Below are positions 1 through 11,692 of a stretch of DNA of 64,000 bases, piece by piece; position 1 is the stretch's first letter; each line of letters opens with the position of its first letter. The translations under genes and the position numbers were made by a program. The notes below the pieces were generated by a model. It saw only the letters and a list, made by a program, of their open reading frames with translations, was not told the DNA's origin and made no database searches. The stretch spans positions 174,223,598 through 174,287,597 of the forward strand of contig NC_062217.1 in the NCBI RefSeq assembly GCF_902686445.1, in the 5' to 3' direction. The stretch comes from Sciurus carolinensis (lineage: Eukaryota > Chordata > Mammalia > Rodentia > Sciuridae).

Positions 1-54
1 TCTGACCTGTTCACTGCACCTTGGGGTCTTCGCTGCCTGTGTTTCCCCCAAATT

Positions 55-421
55 CATGTTCTCCAAGCCTCCGGGTGCACCTTACTTGGAAATAGATGTG
101 TGCAGCTGAGACGAGATCTACTGGGTTAGGGTGAGCCCTCATCCAATGGCCAGTGTCCTCATAAGAAGGTCATGTGAGGACACAGAGACCCACAGGAAAA
201 GGCCATGTGCTGTTGGAGAGAGAGTGGACCGACCTGGCCGCAGGCCAGTAGCCAGTGGGCGCTGGGAGAAAGCCAGCTGCCCGTTTCTTCCCCAAGACGG
301 CTGGGAGCCGCTGGATGGCATGCTGGTCTTGGCTTCTGGCCTCCAGGACCACAAGAGAGTGAGTGTCTGTAGTTTAAGCTCCGACTTTGTGCTAATTTGT
401 TCCAGCAGCCCAGGAATCTAG
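55..421 (+). mobile_element. MLT1-type (ERVL-MaLR) solo LTR remnant
   Basis: The order of short blocks matches what I know of MLT1 LTRs: an 'acttggaaatag' segment, then 'agtgtcctcataagaag', then 'gaggacacagagacccac', then a part like 'tggcttctggcctccagga', and a tail ending near 'gcagcccaggaatctag'. The orientation is forward. It is heavily diverged and has no internal retroviral sequence beside it, so it is an old solo LTR. The 96-residue open frame inside it (131-421) is not a gene. Family assignment is from memory of consensus blocks, and exact ends are uncertain by some tens of bases. Confidence 0.6.
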
Positions 422-2167
422 CACACTCTGGGTCTGCCGACTCTCCGGTCCCGCCCCCAGCTTGCTCGCTCGCTCCTCGGGAGACCCTGTGATGGGCGTG
501 TGGGGCCCCTCCTCAGGGTCTGCAGCTGGGAGATCTGATGGCAACCCGCAGCGACACGTTCTCTAACCAGCAAGTGTTTGTGTTCGCGTGCCTTTTAAAT
601 TTTTAATTAACTGGTTGGCACGTAGCGTGCTTTCTAATGCTTTCAATTACCACATATAATTATTTAGATATAAATTTTAGAAATGTCAAGTGACGAGTTT
701 CTTGGCAGAAGTTGCTTGAAAACTATAAATGCCACACTTCATCCTCTGTGCCCCCAGTGCTGAGCTGCTCTGAGCAGAGTGGACGTGCCCTGCGTGGCCC
801 GCAGGAGGCAGGACAGCGTCTCTGGAGTTTGCTGTCAAGCCATAATTTCAACACATTACATCAGACTCCCTCAGGAAGCATCATGGGTGGGCTGCAGAAT
901 CCTCGTGGATCTTAAAGCAGTTCAAAACACGCTCTGGGGGCGTGTTTGGGGGATTGTAAGAGAGATACCCTTCCTGCCTGAGATTTGGTCATCTGGTCAC
1001 TTGTTAGCCGCTTGGGGCGTTTTCCTAGGCTGGGCAGGCTGAGGGGCAGAGGCTGGGGGGTCCAGCCTGTCTCCTGCCCTTGCCCTCAGCCGGGAGGACT
1101 CTGTGTGGCTGGCGGCTGGCGGTGTGACGCCCTTGGGTCACCAGTGGGTGATCAGGACAGAGACTCTGAACTCAGCACGGCTCCTCCCCATCTGGGATGA
1201 GCTCTCCAGAAGCACAGCGCTTCCTCTCGGGCGTTTGCGAGCTCTGCTCTTCAGTGGCCACAGACCGGGTCCCAAACACTGCGTGTCCCCTCCTGGTGGA
1301 CCTGGTCCTGTGCCCGGTCCTGTGCTGCCTGGTTGTGAGAGCCGAGGTGTCGCTAGGCCGGGACGTGGGCAGGGGCCGTGTGGACGGGCTCCGAGGATGG
1401 CGCTCTGCTGCTCGGCCCCTCCTGCTGCGCGTGGGGCTCACTAGTGTTCCCCTCTCAAGGCCTGACCAGTGGGGACTGAGGGCTTCCTGAAGATGACCTA
1501 CCTGTGCCTTTGTCCCTGGAAGGCCGCCTGTGGGAAGGGCCAGCAGCCCACCCAGCCCTATCTGGGGACTGGTCTTCAGGCAGCCAGTGAGGTCAGGCCG
1601 AAGCTCAGTGACCCGTCCCTCGGCTCTGGTCTTCCCTGGGCAGAGGATTCGGGAGTGAATGCCATTCTCTAAGACCCAAACTGCAAGCCCAAAGGCAAGG
1701 TCTCCTGCACCAACAGTTTTAAAGATTGAGCCTTGAAATGTAGCTTTCTAAGCCACACGGCACACGTGAAGGTCTTTTTAGGCTGTGCGGAACAAGCTGT
1801 GACTGTTGGGTGACTCAGAATTGAACGGCTCTCTCTCCAGACGTGCTGGGGGGGGGCCACGGCGTCAAGCCGTCTGGATACACAAAGCTATTCGCCTCCA
1901 TCTCAGGAGGCCCAGCCGGAGGGCTCACTCCGGGGGAACCCGGAATGGCAAGGAGGAGGCAGGAGGGGAGTGGCTTCTCTACCAAGCAGTTTCCCTGCTA
2001 GGGACCATCCTGTGGGCAAGGACCATGCCACCCCAGTGCCCAGCCTGGGGTGTCCAGCAAACCTCAGGTGGATGCGTGGGTGCCACCTGCACCGACCGCA
2101 GTGGCCCCAAGAGAAGCAGCTGTGCATTTTTACTCGGGCATCGTCTCTATTTCCTGCCTTGGTTTTT
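422..2167. other. Single-copy GC-rich DNA, no gene recognised
   Basis: I see no coding exon, RNA gene or named repeat here. An AT-rich patch with several TAAT cores lies at about 590-700. A run of eight or nine G sits near 1848-1857. Short open frames on both strands share no recognisable domain. Confidence 0.5.
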
Positions 2168-2424
2168 CATTTTTTTTTTTTTTTTTTTTTATTGTGAACA
2201 AATGGGATACATGTTCTTTCTCTGTGTGTACATGGAGTCAAGGCATACCATTTGTGTAATCATACGTTTACATAGGGTGATGTTGGTTGATTCATTCTGT
2301 TATTTTTTCCCCTTCCCCCCACGCCTCCCATCCCTCTTTTCCCTCTATACAGTCCTTCCTTCCCCCATTCTTGCCCCTCACTCTAACCCTAAAACTAACC
2401 CCTCCCATACCCCATTATGTATCA
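2168..2424 (-). other. L1 3' UTR with polypurine tract and poly(A) tail
   Basis: This lies between the ORF2 stop and the poly(A) tail (the plus-strand T run at 2168-2190) and is about 234 bp plus tail. On the minus strand, 2308-2345 is almost pure purine with several runs of three or more G, a G-rich polypurine tract common in L1 3' UTRs and able in principle to form a G-quadruplex. The plus strand around 2385-2410 carries C-rich 'ctaaccct'-like words. These resemble telomere repeats only by chance. Confidence 0.8.
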
Positions 2425-5400
2425 TCATCCACTTATCAGCGAGATCATTCTTCCTTTGGTTTTTTGAGATTGGCTTATCTCACTTAGCATGATATTCTCC
2501 AATTTCGTCCATTTGCTTGCAAATGCCATAATTTTATCATTCTTTATGGCTGAGTAATATTCCATTGTATATATATGCCACAGTTTCTTTATCCATTCAT
2601 CAACTGAAGGGCATCTAGGTTGGTTCCACAATCTGGCTATGGTGAATTGAGCAGCAATGAACATTGATGTGGCTGTATCTCTGTAGTATGCTGATTTTAA
2701 GTCCTTTGGGTATAGGCCAAGGAGTGGGATAGCTGGGTCAAATGGTAGTTCCGTTCCAAGTTTTTTAAGGAATCTCCATACTGCCTTCCAGAGTGGTTGC
2801 ACTAATTTGCAACCCCACCAGCAATGTATGAGTGTACCTTTTTCCCCACATCCTCGCCAACACCTGTTGTTGCTTGTGTTCTTGATAATCGCCATTCTGA
2901 TTGGGGTGAGATGGAATCTTAGGGTGGTTTTGATTTGCATTTCTTTTATTACTAGAGATGTTGAACATTTTTCCATATGTTTGTTGATTGTTTGTAGGTC
3001 TTCTTCTGTGAAGTGTCTGTTCATTTCCTTAGACCATTTGTCGATTGGATTATTTGTAGTCTTGGTGTTGAGTTTTTTGAGTTCTTTATAGATTCTGGAG
3101 ATTAGTGCTCTATCTGAAGTATGATTGGCAAAGATTTTCTCCCACTCTGTAGGCTCTTTCTTCACATTGCTGATAGTTTCCTTTGCTGAGAGAAAGCTTT
3201 TTAGTTTGAATCTATCCCAGTTGTTGATTCTTGCTTTTATTTCTTGTGCTATGGGAGTCCTGTTGAGAAAGTCTGGTCCTAAGCCGACATGTTGAAGATC
3301 TGGACCTACTTTTTCTTCTATAATATGCAGGGTCTCTGGTCTGATTCCGAGGTCCTTAATCCATTTTGAGTTTAGTTTTGTGCACGGTGAGAGATATGGG
3401 TTTATTTTCATTTTGTTGCATATGGATTTCCAATTTTCCCAGCACCATTTATTGAAGAGGCTATCTTTTCTCCATTGCATATTTTTGGCCCCTTTGTCTA
3501 GTATGAGGAAATTATATTTGTTTGGGTTTGTGTCCGTGTCCTCTATTCTGTACCATTGATCTACCTGTCTATTTTGGTACCAATACCATGCCGTTTTTGT
3601 TACTATTGCTTTGTAGTACAGTTGAAGTTCAGGTATTGCAATACCCCCTGCTTCATTTTTCCTGCGAAGGATTGCTTTAGCAATTCTGGGTTTCTTATTC
3701 TTCCAGATGAATTTCATGATTGCTTGTTCTACTTCTGTAAGGTACATCGTTGGGATTTTAATTGGAATTGCATTGAATCTGTATAGCACTTTTGGTAGTA
3801 TGGCCATTTTGACAATATTAATTCTGCCTATCCAGGAACATGGGAGATCTTTCCATCTTCTAAGGTTTTCTTTAATTTCTTTCTTTAGTGTTCTGTAGTT
3901 CTCACTGTAGAGGTCTTTCACCTCTTTTGTGAGATTGACTCCCAAGTATTTTATTTTTTTCGAGGCTATTGTGAATGGAGTAGTTTTCCTAACTTCTCTT
4001 TCTGAAGATTCATCACTTATGTATAAAAATGCATTTGATTTATGAGCATTGATCTTGTATCCTGCTACTTTACTGAATTCACTTATGAGTTCTAAGAGTT
4101 TTCTGGTGGAATTTCCTGGTTCCTCTAAGTATATAATCATATCATCAGCAAATAGGGATAGTTTGAGTTCTTCTTTTCCAATTCGTATCCCTTTAATTTC
4201 TTTGGTCTGTCTAATTGCTCTGGCTAGAGTTTCAAGGACGATATTGAATAGGAGTGGTGAGAGAGGGCATCCCTGCCTTGTTCCAGATTTTAGGGGGAAT
4301 GCTTTCAGTTTTTCACCATTAAGAATAATATTAGCCATGGGCTTAGCATAGATGGCCTTTACAATGTTAAGGAATGTTCCCACTATCCCTATTTTTTCTA
4401 GTGTTTTGAGCATGAAGGGGTGCTGTATTTTATCAAATGCTTTTTCTGCATCTATTGAAATAATCATGTGATTCTTGACTTTAAGTCTGTTGATATGGTG
4501 AATTACATTTATTGATTTCCTGATGTTGAACCAACCTTGCATCCCTGGGATGAAACCCACTTGATCATGGTGCACTATCTTTTTAATACATTTTTGTATG
4601 CGATTTGCTAAAATTTTGTTGAGAATTTTTGCGTCGATGTTCATTAAGGATATTGGTCTGAAATTTTCTTTCCTCGATGTGTCTCTGTCTGGTTTAGGTA
4701 TCAGGGTGATATTGGCTTCATAGAATGAGTTTGGGAGGGTTCCCTCCTCTTCTATTTCATGGAATACTTTGAAAAGTATTGGAATGAGCTCTTCTTTAAA
4801 GGTCTTGTAGAACTCGGCTGAGAAACCATCAGGTCCTGGACTTTTCTTTGTTGGTAGGCTTTTGATGACTTCTTCTATTTCATTACTTGAAATTGGTCTA
4901 TTTAAATTGTGTATGTCCTCCTCGTTTAGTTTAGGCAATTCATAGGTCTCTAGAAACTTGTTGATATCTTCGAAATTTTCTATTTTGTTGGAATATAGAT
5001 TTTCAAAATAGCTTCTAATTATGTTTTGTATTTCAGTCGTGTCTGTTGTGATATTTCCTTGTTCATTCCGAATTTTGGTGATTTGGGTTTTCTCTCGTCT
5101 TCTCTTTGTTAGTGTGGCTAAAGGTTTATCAATTTTGTTTATTTTTTCAAAGAACCAACTATTTATTTTGTCAATTTTTTGTATTGTTTCTTTCGTTTCA
5201 ATTTCGTTGATTTCAGCTCTGAGTTTAACTATTTCCTGTCTTCTACTACTTTTGGTGTTGGTCTGTTCTTCTTTTTCTAGGGCTTTGAGCTGTAGTGTTA
5301 GGTCATTTATTTTTTGAGTTTTACTTCTTTTATTAAATGCGCTCCATGAAATAAATCTTCCTCTAAGTACCGCTTTCATAGTGTCCCAGAGATTTTGATA

Positions 5401-6267
5401 CGATGTTTCTTTGTTCTCGTTTACCTCTAAGAATTTTTTAATTTCCTTCCTAATATCTTCTGTTATCCATTCCTCATATAATAGCATATTGTTTAATCTC
5501 CAGGTGTTGGAGTAATTTCTGTTTTTTGCTCTTTCATTTATTTCTAGTTTCAATCCATTATGGTCTGATAAAATACAAGGAAGTGTCTCTATCTTCTTGT
5601 ATTTGCTAACATTAGCTTTGTGGCATAATATATGGTCTATTTTAGAGAAGGATCCATGTGCTGCTGGGAAGAAAGTGTATTCACTCTTCATTGGATGGTA
5701 TATTCTATAAATGTCTGTTAAGTCTAAATTATTGATTGTGTTATTGAGATCTATGGTTTCTTTGTTCAATTTTTGTTTGGAAGATCTGTCCAGTGGTGAG
5801 AGAGGTGTGTTAAAATCACCTAGTATTATTGTATTGTGGTCTATTTGGTTTCTGAGATTGAGAAGGATTTGTTTGACATACATGGGTGAGCCACTGTTTG
5901 GGGCATAGATATTTATGATTGTTATGTCTTGCTGATTTATGGTTCCCTTAAGCATTATGAAATGTCCTTCTTTATCCCTTCTGATTAACTTTGGCTTGAA
6001 GTCCACTTTATCTGAAATGAGGGTGGATACTCCAGCTTTTTTGCTGAGTCCATGTGCATGGTATGTTTTTCCCCATCCTTTCACCTTTAGTCTATGGGTA
6101 TCTCTTTCTATGAGGTGAGTCTCTTGCAGGCAACATATTGTTGGATCTTTCTTTTTTATCCAATCTGCCAGTCTATGTCTTTTGATTGATGAATTCAGGC
6201 CGTTAATATTCAGGGTTATTATTGAGATATGATTTGTATTCCCGGTCATTTGACTCATTTTATTCAT
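2425..6267 (-). CDS. L1 ORF2p: endonuclease and reverse transcriptase, intact frame
   Basis: ORF2p nicks target DNA and reverse-transcribes L1 RNA at the nick (target-primed reverse transcription), in an RNP with ORF1p. The 1280-codon frame has no internal stop. The AP-type endonuclease is N-terminal. Offset by six residues from human ORF2p, its key residues are all visible: N20 in TLN, E49 in QETH, Y121 in IYAPN, D151 and N153 in GDFN, D211 in SKIDH and H236 in SDHN. The RT domain has [21 protein letters not shown] and the catalytic FADD near residue 708. The C-terminal cysteine-rich segment reads C-x3-C-x7-H-x4-C. The seventh codon, a Met at 6249, aligns with the usual ORF2 start (MTG...), giving about 1274 residues, close to the 1275 of human. 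The first six codons are probably leader. Translation is expected by reinitiation after ORF1. Activity is inferred from the motifs only. Confidence 0.95.
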   Translation of the reverse strand: MNKMSQMTGNTNHISIITLNINGLNSSIKRHRLADWIKKKDPTICCLQETHLIERDTHRLKVKGWGKTYHAHGLSKKAGVSTLISDKVDFKPKLIRRDKEGHFIMLKGTINQQDITIINIYAPNSGSPMYVKQILLNLRNQIDHNTIILGDFNTPLSPLDRSSKQKLNKETIDLNNTINNLDLTDIYRIYHPMKSEYTFFPAAHGSFSKIDHILCHKANVSKYKKIETLPCILSDHNGLKLEINERAKNRNYSNTWRLNNMLLYEEWITEDIRKEIKKFLEVNENKETSYQNLWDTMKAVLRGRFISWSAFNKRSKTQKINDLTLQLKALEKEEQTNTKSSRRQEIVKLRAEINEIETKETIQKIDKINSWFFEKINKIDKPLATLTKRRREKTQITKIRNEQGNITTDTTEIQNIIRSYFENLYSNKIENFEDINKFLETYELPKLNEEDIHNLNRPISSNEIEEVIKSLPTKKSPGPDGFSAEFYKTFKEELIPILFKVFHEIEEEGTLPNSFYEANITLIPKPDRDTSRKENFRPISLMNIDAKILNKILANRIQKCIKKIVHHDQVGFIPGMQGWFNIRKSINVIHHINRLKVKNHMIISIDAEKAFDKIQHPFMLKTLEKIGIVGTFLNIVKAIYAKPMANIILNGEKLKAFPLKSGTRQGCPLSPLLFNIVLETLARAIRQTKEIKGIRIGKEELKLSLFADDMIIYLEEPGNSTRKLLELISEFSKVAGYKINAHKSNAFLYISDESSEREVRKTTPFTIASKKIKYLGVNLTKEVKDLYSENYRTLKKEIKENLRRWKDLPCSWIGRINIVKMAILPKVLYRFNAIPIKIPTMYLTEVEQAIMKFIWKNKKPRIAKAILRRKNEAGGIAIPELQLYYKAIVTKTAWYWYQNRQVDQWYRIEDTDTNPNKYNFLILDKGAKNMQWRKDSLFNKWCWENWKSICNKMKINPYLSPCTKLNSKWIKDLGIRPETLHIIEEKVGPDLQHVGLGPDFLNRTPIAQEIKARINNWDRFKLKSFLSAKETISNVKKEPTEWEKIFANHTSDRALISRIYKELKKLNTKTTNNPIDKWSKEMNRHFTEEDLQTINKHMEKCSTSLVIKEMQIKTTLRFHLTPIRMAIIKNTSNNRCWRGCGEKGTLIHCWWGCKLVQPLWKAVWRFLKKLGTELPFDPAIPLLGLYPKDLKSAYYRDTATSMFIAAQFTIARLWNQPRCPSVDEWIKKLWHIYTMEYYSAIKNDKIMAFASKWTKLENIMLSEISQSQKTKGRMISLISG

Positions 6268-6318
6268 TTATTTGCTTATTTTTGACACAACTTGGTTCCT
6301 CTTTATTTGAGAGTTCCT

Positions 6319-7340
6319 TTAGGATATCTCCTCCCTTTGCTGATTTGCTTCTTTGTTTTTCATATCTTCTTCATGGAATATTTTGCTGAGAATGTTCTGT
6401 AATGCTGGCTTTCTTTTTGTATATTCTTTTAGCTTTTGTTTATCATGGAAGGATTTTATTTCGTCGTCAAATCTGAAGGTAAGTTTTGCTGGGTATAAGA
6501 TTCTTGGTTGGCATCCATTTTCTTTTAGGGCTTGAAAAATGTTATTCCAGGCCCTTCTAGCTTTTAGGGTCTGGATTGAAAAATCTGCTGATATCCGTAT
6601 TGGCTTCCCCCTGAATGTAATTTGGTTCTTTTCTCTCACAGCCTTTAAGATTCTGTCTTTATTTTGTATGTTAGGTATTTTCATTATAATGTGCCTTGGT
6701 GTGGGTCTGTTGTAATTTTGTGTATTTGGAGTCCTGTAAGCCTCTTGAACTTGATTTTCCATTTCATTCTTCAGATTTGGGAAATTTTCTGAAATTATCT
6801 CATTGAATAGGTTGTTCATTCCTTTGGTTTGTTTCTCTAAGCCTTCCTCAATCCCAATAATTCTCAAATTTGGCCTTTTCATGATATCCCATAGTTCTTG
6901 GAGATTCTGTTCATGATTTCTTACCATCTTCTCTGTTTGTTCGACTTTGTTTTCGAGGTTAAATATTTTGTCTTCAATATCTGAGGTTCTGTCTTCCAGG
7001 TGTTCTATCCTATTGGTTAGGATATGGAGCTTTCTATGGAGTTCTTAATTTGGTTTATTGTTTCCTTCATTTCAAGGATTTCTGTTTGTTTTTTTTTCAA
7101 TATCTCTAACTCTTTATTGAAATGGTCTTTTGCTTCCTGTATTTGCTCTTTTAACTGTCTATTGGTGCGTTCATTCAATGCCTGCATTTGCTCTTTCATT
7201 TCATCGTTTGCTTCCCTTATCATGTTTATTATGTACATTCTGAACTCCCTTTCTGACATTTCTTCTGCCATGCTGTCATTGGATTTTATTGATATAACAT
7301 CCAGATTTGTTTGAGGCATTTTCTTCCCTTGTTTTCTCAT
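6319..7340 (-). pseudogene. L1 ORF1 (RNA-binding chaperone), broken by one frameshift
   Basis: ORF1p is a trimeric coiled-coil RNA chaperone that coats L1 RNA. Here the reading starts with a Met at 7340 and runs 107 codons to a stop at 7017-7019. The rest continues in another frame down to a stop at 6319. Part 1 is Lys/Glu/Gln-rich with heptad spacing, as expected for the coiled coil. Part 2 carries the RRM (around RPTPRHIIMKIP) and the C-terminal domain (ARRAWNNIFQALKE, then QPRILYPAKLTF). The frame difference fits loss of a single base close to 7017-7020. No other stop interrupts the two parts. The overall span of about 340 codons is normal for the family. The product would be a truncated coiled coil without RNA-binding domains, so this copy should lack working ORF1p unless frameshifting or a sequencing error is involved. 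Confidence 0.9.
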
Positions 7341-8395
7341 ATTGTTCAGGTATCAGTGGACTGCAGAGATGTTGCAGATTTCCTCTATTGACTTATAATG
7401 TCCCTGAAGATTGCTAGTGTATCCCCTCTTATCCTTCAGTAGCCTGAAGTCTTAGAGGAAGTTGATACTTCGGTGTTCCCCTAGGTAGCTGCCTCTCTAG
7501 GGGTGGTGGTCTTCAGGTGGGGTATATTCCCTGCTAGAGGGTAGAGGTGCCTCTACTTGTTGACCAATGGTCATCCAAAGGGGAACTAGACTGCGGGCTG
7601 AGGCAATGCCTGTTTGGGCCTGTGTCTCTGGTTTTACCGTCTTTGTGGGAAAACCTCACTCGGCGGGGAAGACCCACCCGGTGGGGAGGTCTCGCTAGTC
7701 AGTTCCCCTCCTAGAGGTTCCCCTCAGTCCACAACTACCGCCTGGGCAGGGCAGCCTTCCCAAGCAACGTTTCCAGGGGCCTGGACCTACCTCCTGGGCT
7801 TAGGAGCCCTGCCCTTTGCAGACGAGTCTCCTTAGGTGGCCCCTCCTCAGAGAAGCTGCCCGAAGTCCTGGAACCTTCGCTCCACCCCTCAGCTGGTCTC
7901 TGTGTAGCTCTCCTGGGCCTGGGAGCCTCACCCTTCGTAGACGAGTCTCCTTAGGTTGTCCCTTCTTAGAGAAGCTGCCCGAAGTCCTGGAACCTTCACT
8001 TCGCCCCTCAGCTTGTCTCTGTGTAGTTCATTCAAGAAAAGGTGCCTAGGTCCCTGGACCGGACCTTGCTATGCACCTAATCGCCTGGCTATGCGACCCG
8101 CCCTCTGACCAGTCACTTGGAGCCTCGTACATATGTTCCAAGCCCCAGTGACCCGTCGCTCGTCTCTTCCTCCAGAGAAAGAGTGGCTGCCAGAGAAAGA
8201 GAACGTTGCCTGCGAAGGCTGCCCTGCTGTCCGTGTTTACCGCTCTGGCGGGGGAGGGGCGACCCGCTGAGTCACTCTACTTCACAAAGTTCTCTGCGTT
8301 CCGGGGCTACTGCCCCATCGGGGACGCCTCCCCTATGGGAGAAACTCACCCGGCGGCTTTGAGTTGGTCCCAAGTCACTATCTCCTCTTTTGAAT
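7341..8395 (-). promoter_or_regulatory. L1 5' UTR / internal promoter region
   Basis: About 1.05 kb of GC- and CpG-rich DNA lies upstream of ORF1 on the minus strand. By family knowledge L1 5' UTRs hold an internal RNA polymerase II promoter. Repeated local motifs are visible: 'ctcacccggcgg'-like words near 7650-7690 and 8345, and 'ccagagaaagag' twice near 8172 and 8190. A 119-bp unit is duplicated in tandem at 7791-8028. I see no YY1-type site at the presumed 5' end. The boundary near 8395 is set by where the GC-rich repeated character stops, not by a target-site duplication. Confidence 0.75.
7791..8028 (-). repeat. Two 119-bp tandem units in the L1 5' UTR
   Basis: Anchor words recur exactly 119 bp apart: 'ctcctgggc' at 7791 and 7910, 'gacgagtctccttaggt' at 7821 and 7940, and 'gcccgaagtcctggaacctt' near 7857 and 7976. 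The copies differ at scattered positions, so the duplication is not brand new. Mouse L1 promoters are built from tandem monomers, and this may be a comparable, shorter arrangement. Whether other copies of this L1 family share the two-unit structure cannot be seen here. Confidence 0.85.
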
Positions 8396-11300
8396 CTTGA
8401 GTCCTGGAGCAACATGAAATGCATGTGGTGTGAGGCCAGGGGTGGCATTGGTGGAGTGAAGCAGATGTGTCACACACTGCAGGACAAATCCAGGGGGTGG
8501 CCCTCCTGCTAAGGTGACACGGAGTTCCCATCACCTGCCAAGAGACAGGCAGACAGGTGCCCATTCCAGAATGTTCCTGTGCTTCTGTGCAGATGAGACT
8601 ATCTCAGAACATTGGGGTGACATTTCGACGAGACTCTGACTCTGGCCACAGAGTGACTACTCAACTCAGCAGGGATTTCCGATCTCCGGCACGGGCTGGT
8701 TGATACCTGTGTAGATTGTGGTGACCCTGCTGGGCTCTCATGACTGCTTCCCTGGTGGAGCCGTGGACCTGGCCGGGCAGGGACCCTGTTCTGGCTGGTC
8801 TTGTCCCCCGTCACGCACACTGGCCCATCACTGTAGCGTCAGATGTTCACAAAATCTTGGTTGATGGGCATAATTCACGTGTGCCCTGCAAGGAGAGCAG
8901 CTGCCAGCCACGTTGGAGGCAGAGCGTTGGAAGCACAGCCCTGGCTCTGTCTCCTGTGCTTGGCAACGTTGAGCAGAGCGCGTCCTGCCTGGCTGCACGC
9001 AGGTGTTGATGCGGGTGTCGATTCTCTGAGGCTGCCCCTTGCGGTGTGAGGTGAAGCACAACTCTTGCCTCCTCCAGGCCCGTGGTGCGGCCGGCCATGC
9101 AGCACTGATAACCGTCATCAGGGCGGGAGCGGCCACTGATCTACGGTCACCTCCAGTGTGCAAACCGCTGCCAGGGTACCTGGACGTGCGTGGAAACGTC
9201 CCCAGCTAGATGCAAAGGTCAATGTGCCTGAGCCCAACAGTGCTGACTGGAGGGAAGGGCAAGGTGGCGATGACGTCCCCCAGGGCCAGCGTGCCTGCAC
9301 CTGCAGCCCCCTCAGAAACACAAGGCAGCCGAGCACCCGCGGGACGGCTGCAAGGCCACTCAGCAGCAGGCCCTGGGCCCGGTGCCCACGTCCCCGCCCC
9401 CAGGAAAGCACCCTCCTGCAGCGCTCCTGCCTGTCCGATTGGGCGCGCCTCCAGGAGGTGGCAGCCCCCGGACCCCGACCTGAATGCTTGAGAGACTCGG
9501 GGAGGAATCGGCACGGATGCAGGAGGGCGTGCGCAGCACTCCGCCAGCTCTGAAAGGCCACCTCAGCTGGGCAGCCCGAGCTGCGGGCTTCAGCAACTTG
9601 AGCAGCTCCTTCAATGATTTAAAGCGTTTTTAATCTTTGATTCTAAAGTTCAGTCGTAGCCGGTTCTGAGTTGCCTACTCTCTAGAGCGCTGCCCCAGAG
9701 GCCTTCTCTGGCCTCGCTTTTCGAAGGCGCTTGCTGCCAGGGTGGCCTCAGCCGCCTCTGCAGGTCACTGTGTTGTAGGACTGTCCTTGCTGCTGTTGAC
9801 AAGTGCTCCAGGTACTGTGGACAGCGTGCAGGCTCCAAGCACATCAGGAGACAGCAACTTTGCACTTGTTGTTACTCTTGATTTAAACACCACATCAGGC
9901 TCATACCAGCCCTTTAGCAAATGACTCGTGTGGGGGCCACACTGAAATCTCTCTCAGACTGTCAGGAAGGGACTGCTCGTAGGTCAGAACTTAGACTGGA
10001 GTCTTCACAGACGCTCTTGACTGGAAGCCTCAGCTGCCTGGAGGCCCAGGATTTGTTATCTGCACTGACTTCTGAGGCTGCCACAGGTGCTGAAGGTTCA
10101 GTGTCATGTGACTGTTCTTCGCAAGGGGCGAGCACGCCACCCGTGGCTCTCCCGGAATGGAAGGGCGGCTGTTTGCCTCCTCGCCTAGGAGCTCCAGTGG
10201 GTCTGCGGCAGGCTGCCGCTGTGGGAACCCTCTTGTCCATCTGGACAGAGGCTGGACGTGGCTCAGGGGAGGGGGAGACAGCAGTGCCGAAGAGCTCGGT
10301 CCAGAGTCAGCGAGTACACTGGGAACTCTGCCCAGTCCCCTCCATGAGCCGAGGGACGGGGAGGGTCTCTTACGCGTGAGGTCTTCTTGTCCAAGAACGA
10401 GAACTGCTCCCTTGAACTTCCCCGCAGGACACACGGGAAGCCTGGCCGTGGGGCCCCTGCCTCGCCCTGAGTGGAGGAGGGAGTCAGGGCTAGAGACGGT
10501 AGAGGGGTCCACGCCCATGAGCTCCGTGCTCGGGGCTGAGTCCTCCGTCTCTCGGTCTGGCCGAACCTGGGGCACTGGCTCTTTCTCCCCTGGCCCTGCT
10601 GTCTCCATGCTGTTGTCTGTGGGCAGAGTGGTTGGCACTCCATGGAGTGGGCGTTGTAGGCACGATGAGGGGTCTCGGGGGAGCAGATGGTCCCTGTAGC
10701 CCTGAGTGCAGTCCTGGAACATTGTGGGTGCTCCCTGGTGCCAGCCACCCTGGTTCTCAAACTCGAGGGACACTGGCCTCTCCACATATGCTGCGGCAGG
10801 ACAGCAGTCCAGGGACGTGCGAGGGTGTTGTCCTTGCTTAAACAGCCCTGGGTGTGGGCGTTTGGTCAAAGGTGGTCGTGGCTTCCCCAGACTCAGGGGC
10901 TCTTTCTACCAACAGGGGGCTGCCATTCAGCTTTGCCACCACTGACCTAAGCCGGTACTGCTGGCAGGCCATGTCCTTTGTCTCTTCCAGTCCCTTTTTG
11001 CCACAGATGGTGCAGGTTTGGAAAGGGGCTGAGTGAGACCTGTGTGTTGGCTCTGCTCATGAAGCTCAGCAGCACTTGCCAGTCCTGTGAGAACAGTGGA
11101 TGGTTCCGGAAAAGGCAGCCATGGGCCGGCGGCCCCAGTTGGAGCCAGGCAGGAGATGCAGTGGCGCCAGGGCAGCCGATGTGGCTGCAGCCCCCACTGC
11201 GCTGTGCCCACTGCAGCACAGGCGACTCTCTTCCTCCTCCACTGGGTCCTGCTTGCATGATGGTCCCGCCCCACCTACCGCCTGCCCCTGTGCTGCACCA

Positions 11301-11479
11301 TCTTTGGATCTGCTGCCCTGGACCCAGGCTGGACAACAGGCCTGTGCTCTAGGAGAGTTCAGCCCTCTCGGTCACAGCGTTGCTCTCGGAGGTTGCAGTT
11401 CCTCGTGGGCTGACTGTATTAATGCACGTCTTGGCTTTTCAGGGAGAGAGAGAGGGGAAGAGAGGGGGAGAGCACATTG
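8396..11479. other. Single-copy GC-rich DNA, no gene recognised
   Basis: No repeat or exon can be supported. The segment 9160-9560 is CpG-rich with overlapping open frames on several strands, typical of GC-rich noncoding DNA. The longest frame (10030-10869, minus, 279 codons) has low-complexity Pro/Ser/Gly composition and no known domain. A 12/14 CTCF-like core lies at 10909-10922. Confidence 0.5.
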
Positions 11480-11692
11480 CCTTAACTTTTATCGTAGCAT
11501 ATGGTCATAATTGTTTTACTTTATTATTAGCTATTGTTACTAATCTCGTACTGTGCCTAGCCTGTAAGTTAATCTTTATCCTAGGCAAGTATGTGTAGGA
11601 AAAATCATCACAGCACATACAGGGATGGGTACTGTCTGTGGTTTCAGGCAGATGGTCTTGGGACATATCCCTGGTGGATAAGGGGCCTACTG
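11480..11692. mobile_element. Tigger-like DNA transposon (MITE) remnant
   Basis: The right end (11640-11692), with 'ggtttcaggcagatggtctt' followed by 'ggataaggggcctactg', matches the terminal inverted repeat I know from Tigger-type mariner elements, whose opposite strand begins CAGTAG with a C-run and 'cttatcc'. The preceding AT-rich body (from about 11495) also fits such nonautonomous copies. The left end is unclear. No transposase coding remains. Confidence 0.55.

Larger units (their letters stand above)
2168..8395 (-). mobile_element. Nearly full-length young L1 LINE retrotransposon
   Basis: A non-LTR retrotransposon read on the minus strand. On the plus strand it starts with a poly(T) tract (2168-2190, the complement of the poly(A) tail), followed by a short 3' UTR, an open ORF2 (2425-6267), a 51-bp spacer, a broken ORF1 (6319-7340) and a GC-rich 5' UTR ending near 8395. 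The total of about 6.2 kb is the usual size of a full mammalian L1. The open 1280-codon ORF2 implies recent insertion, since neutral decay breaks such frames. I could not identify a target-site duplication: the flanks near 2160 and 8400 do not match obviously, so the 5' boundary is approximate. The nearest relatives in the window are the 5'-truncated L1 at 26031-27441 and a fragment at 60540-61015, both with different 3' UTRs. Confidence 0.95.

Noticed and set aside
2385..2410. Telomere-like 'ctaaccct' words
   Set aside because: Only one or two imperfect units inside the L1 3' UTR, not a telomeric tract.
10030..10869. 279-codon open frame, minus strand
   Set aside because: Low-complexity Pro/Ser/Gly composition, no known domain, no splice or start context, and competing frames on the other strand. 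GC-rich DNA has few stops.
10909..10922. CTCF-like core ccaacagggggctg
   Set aside because: Only 12 of 14 positions match, which is expected several times by chance in this window.
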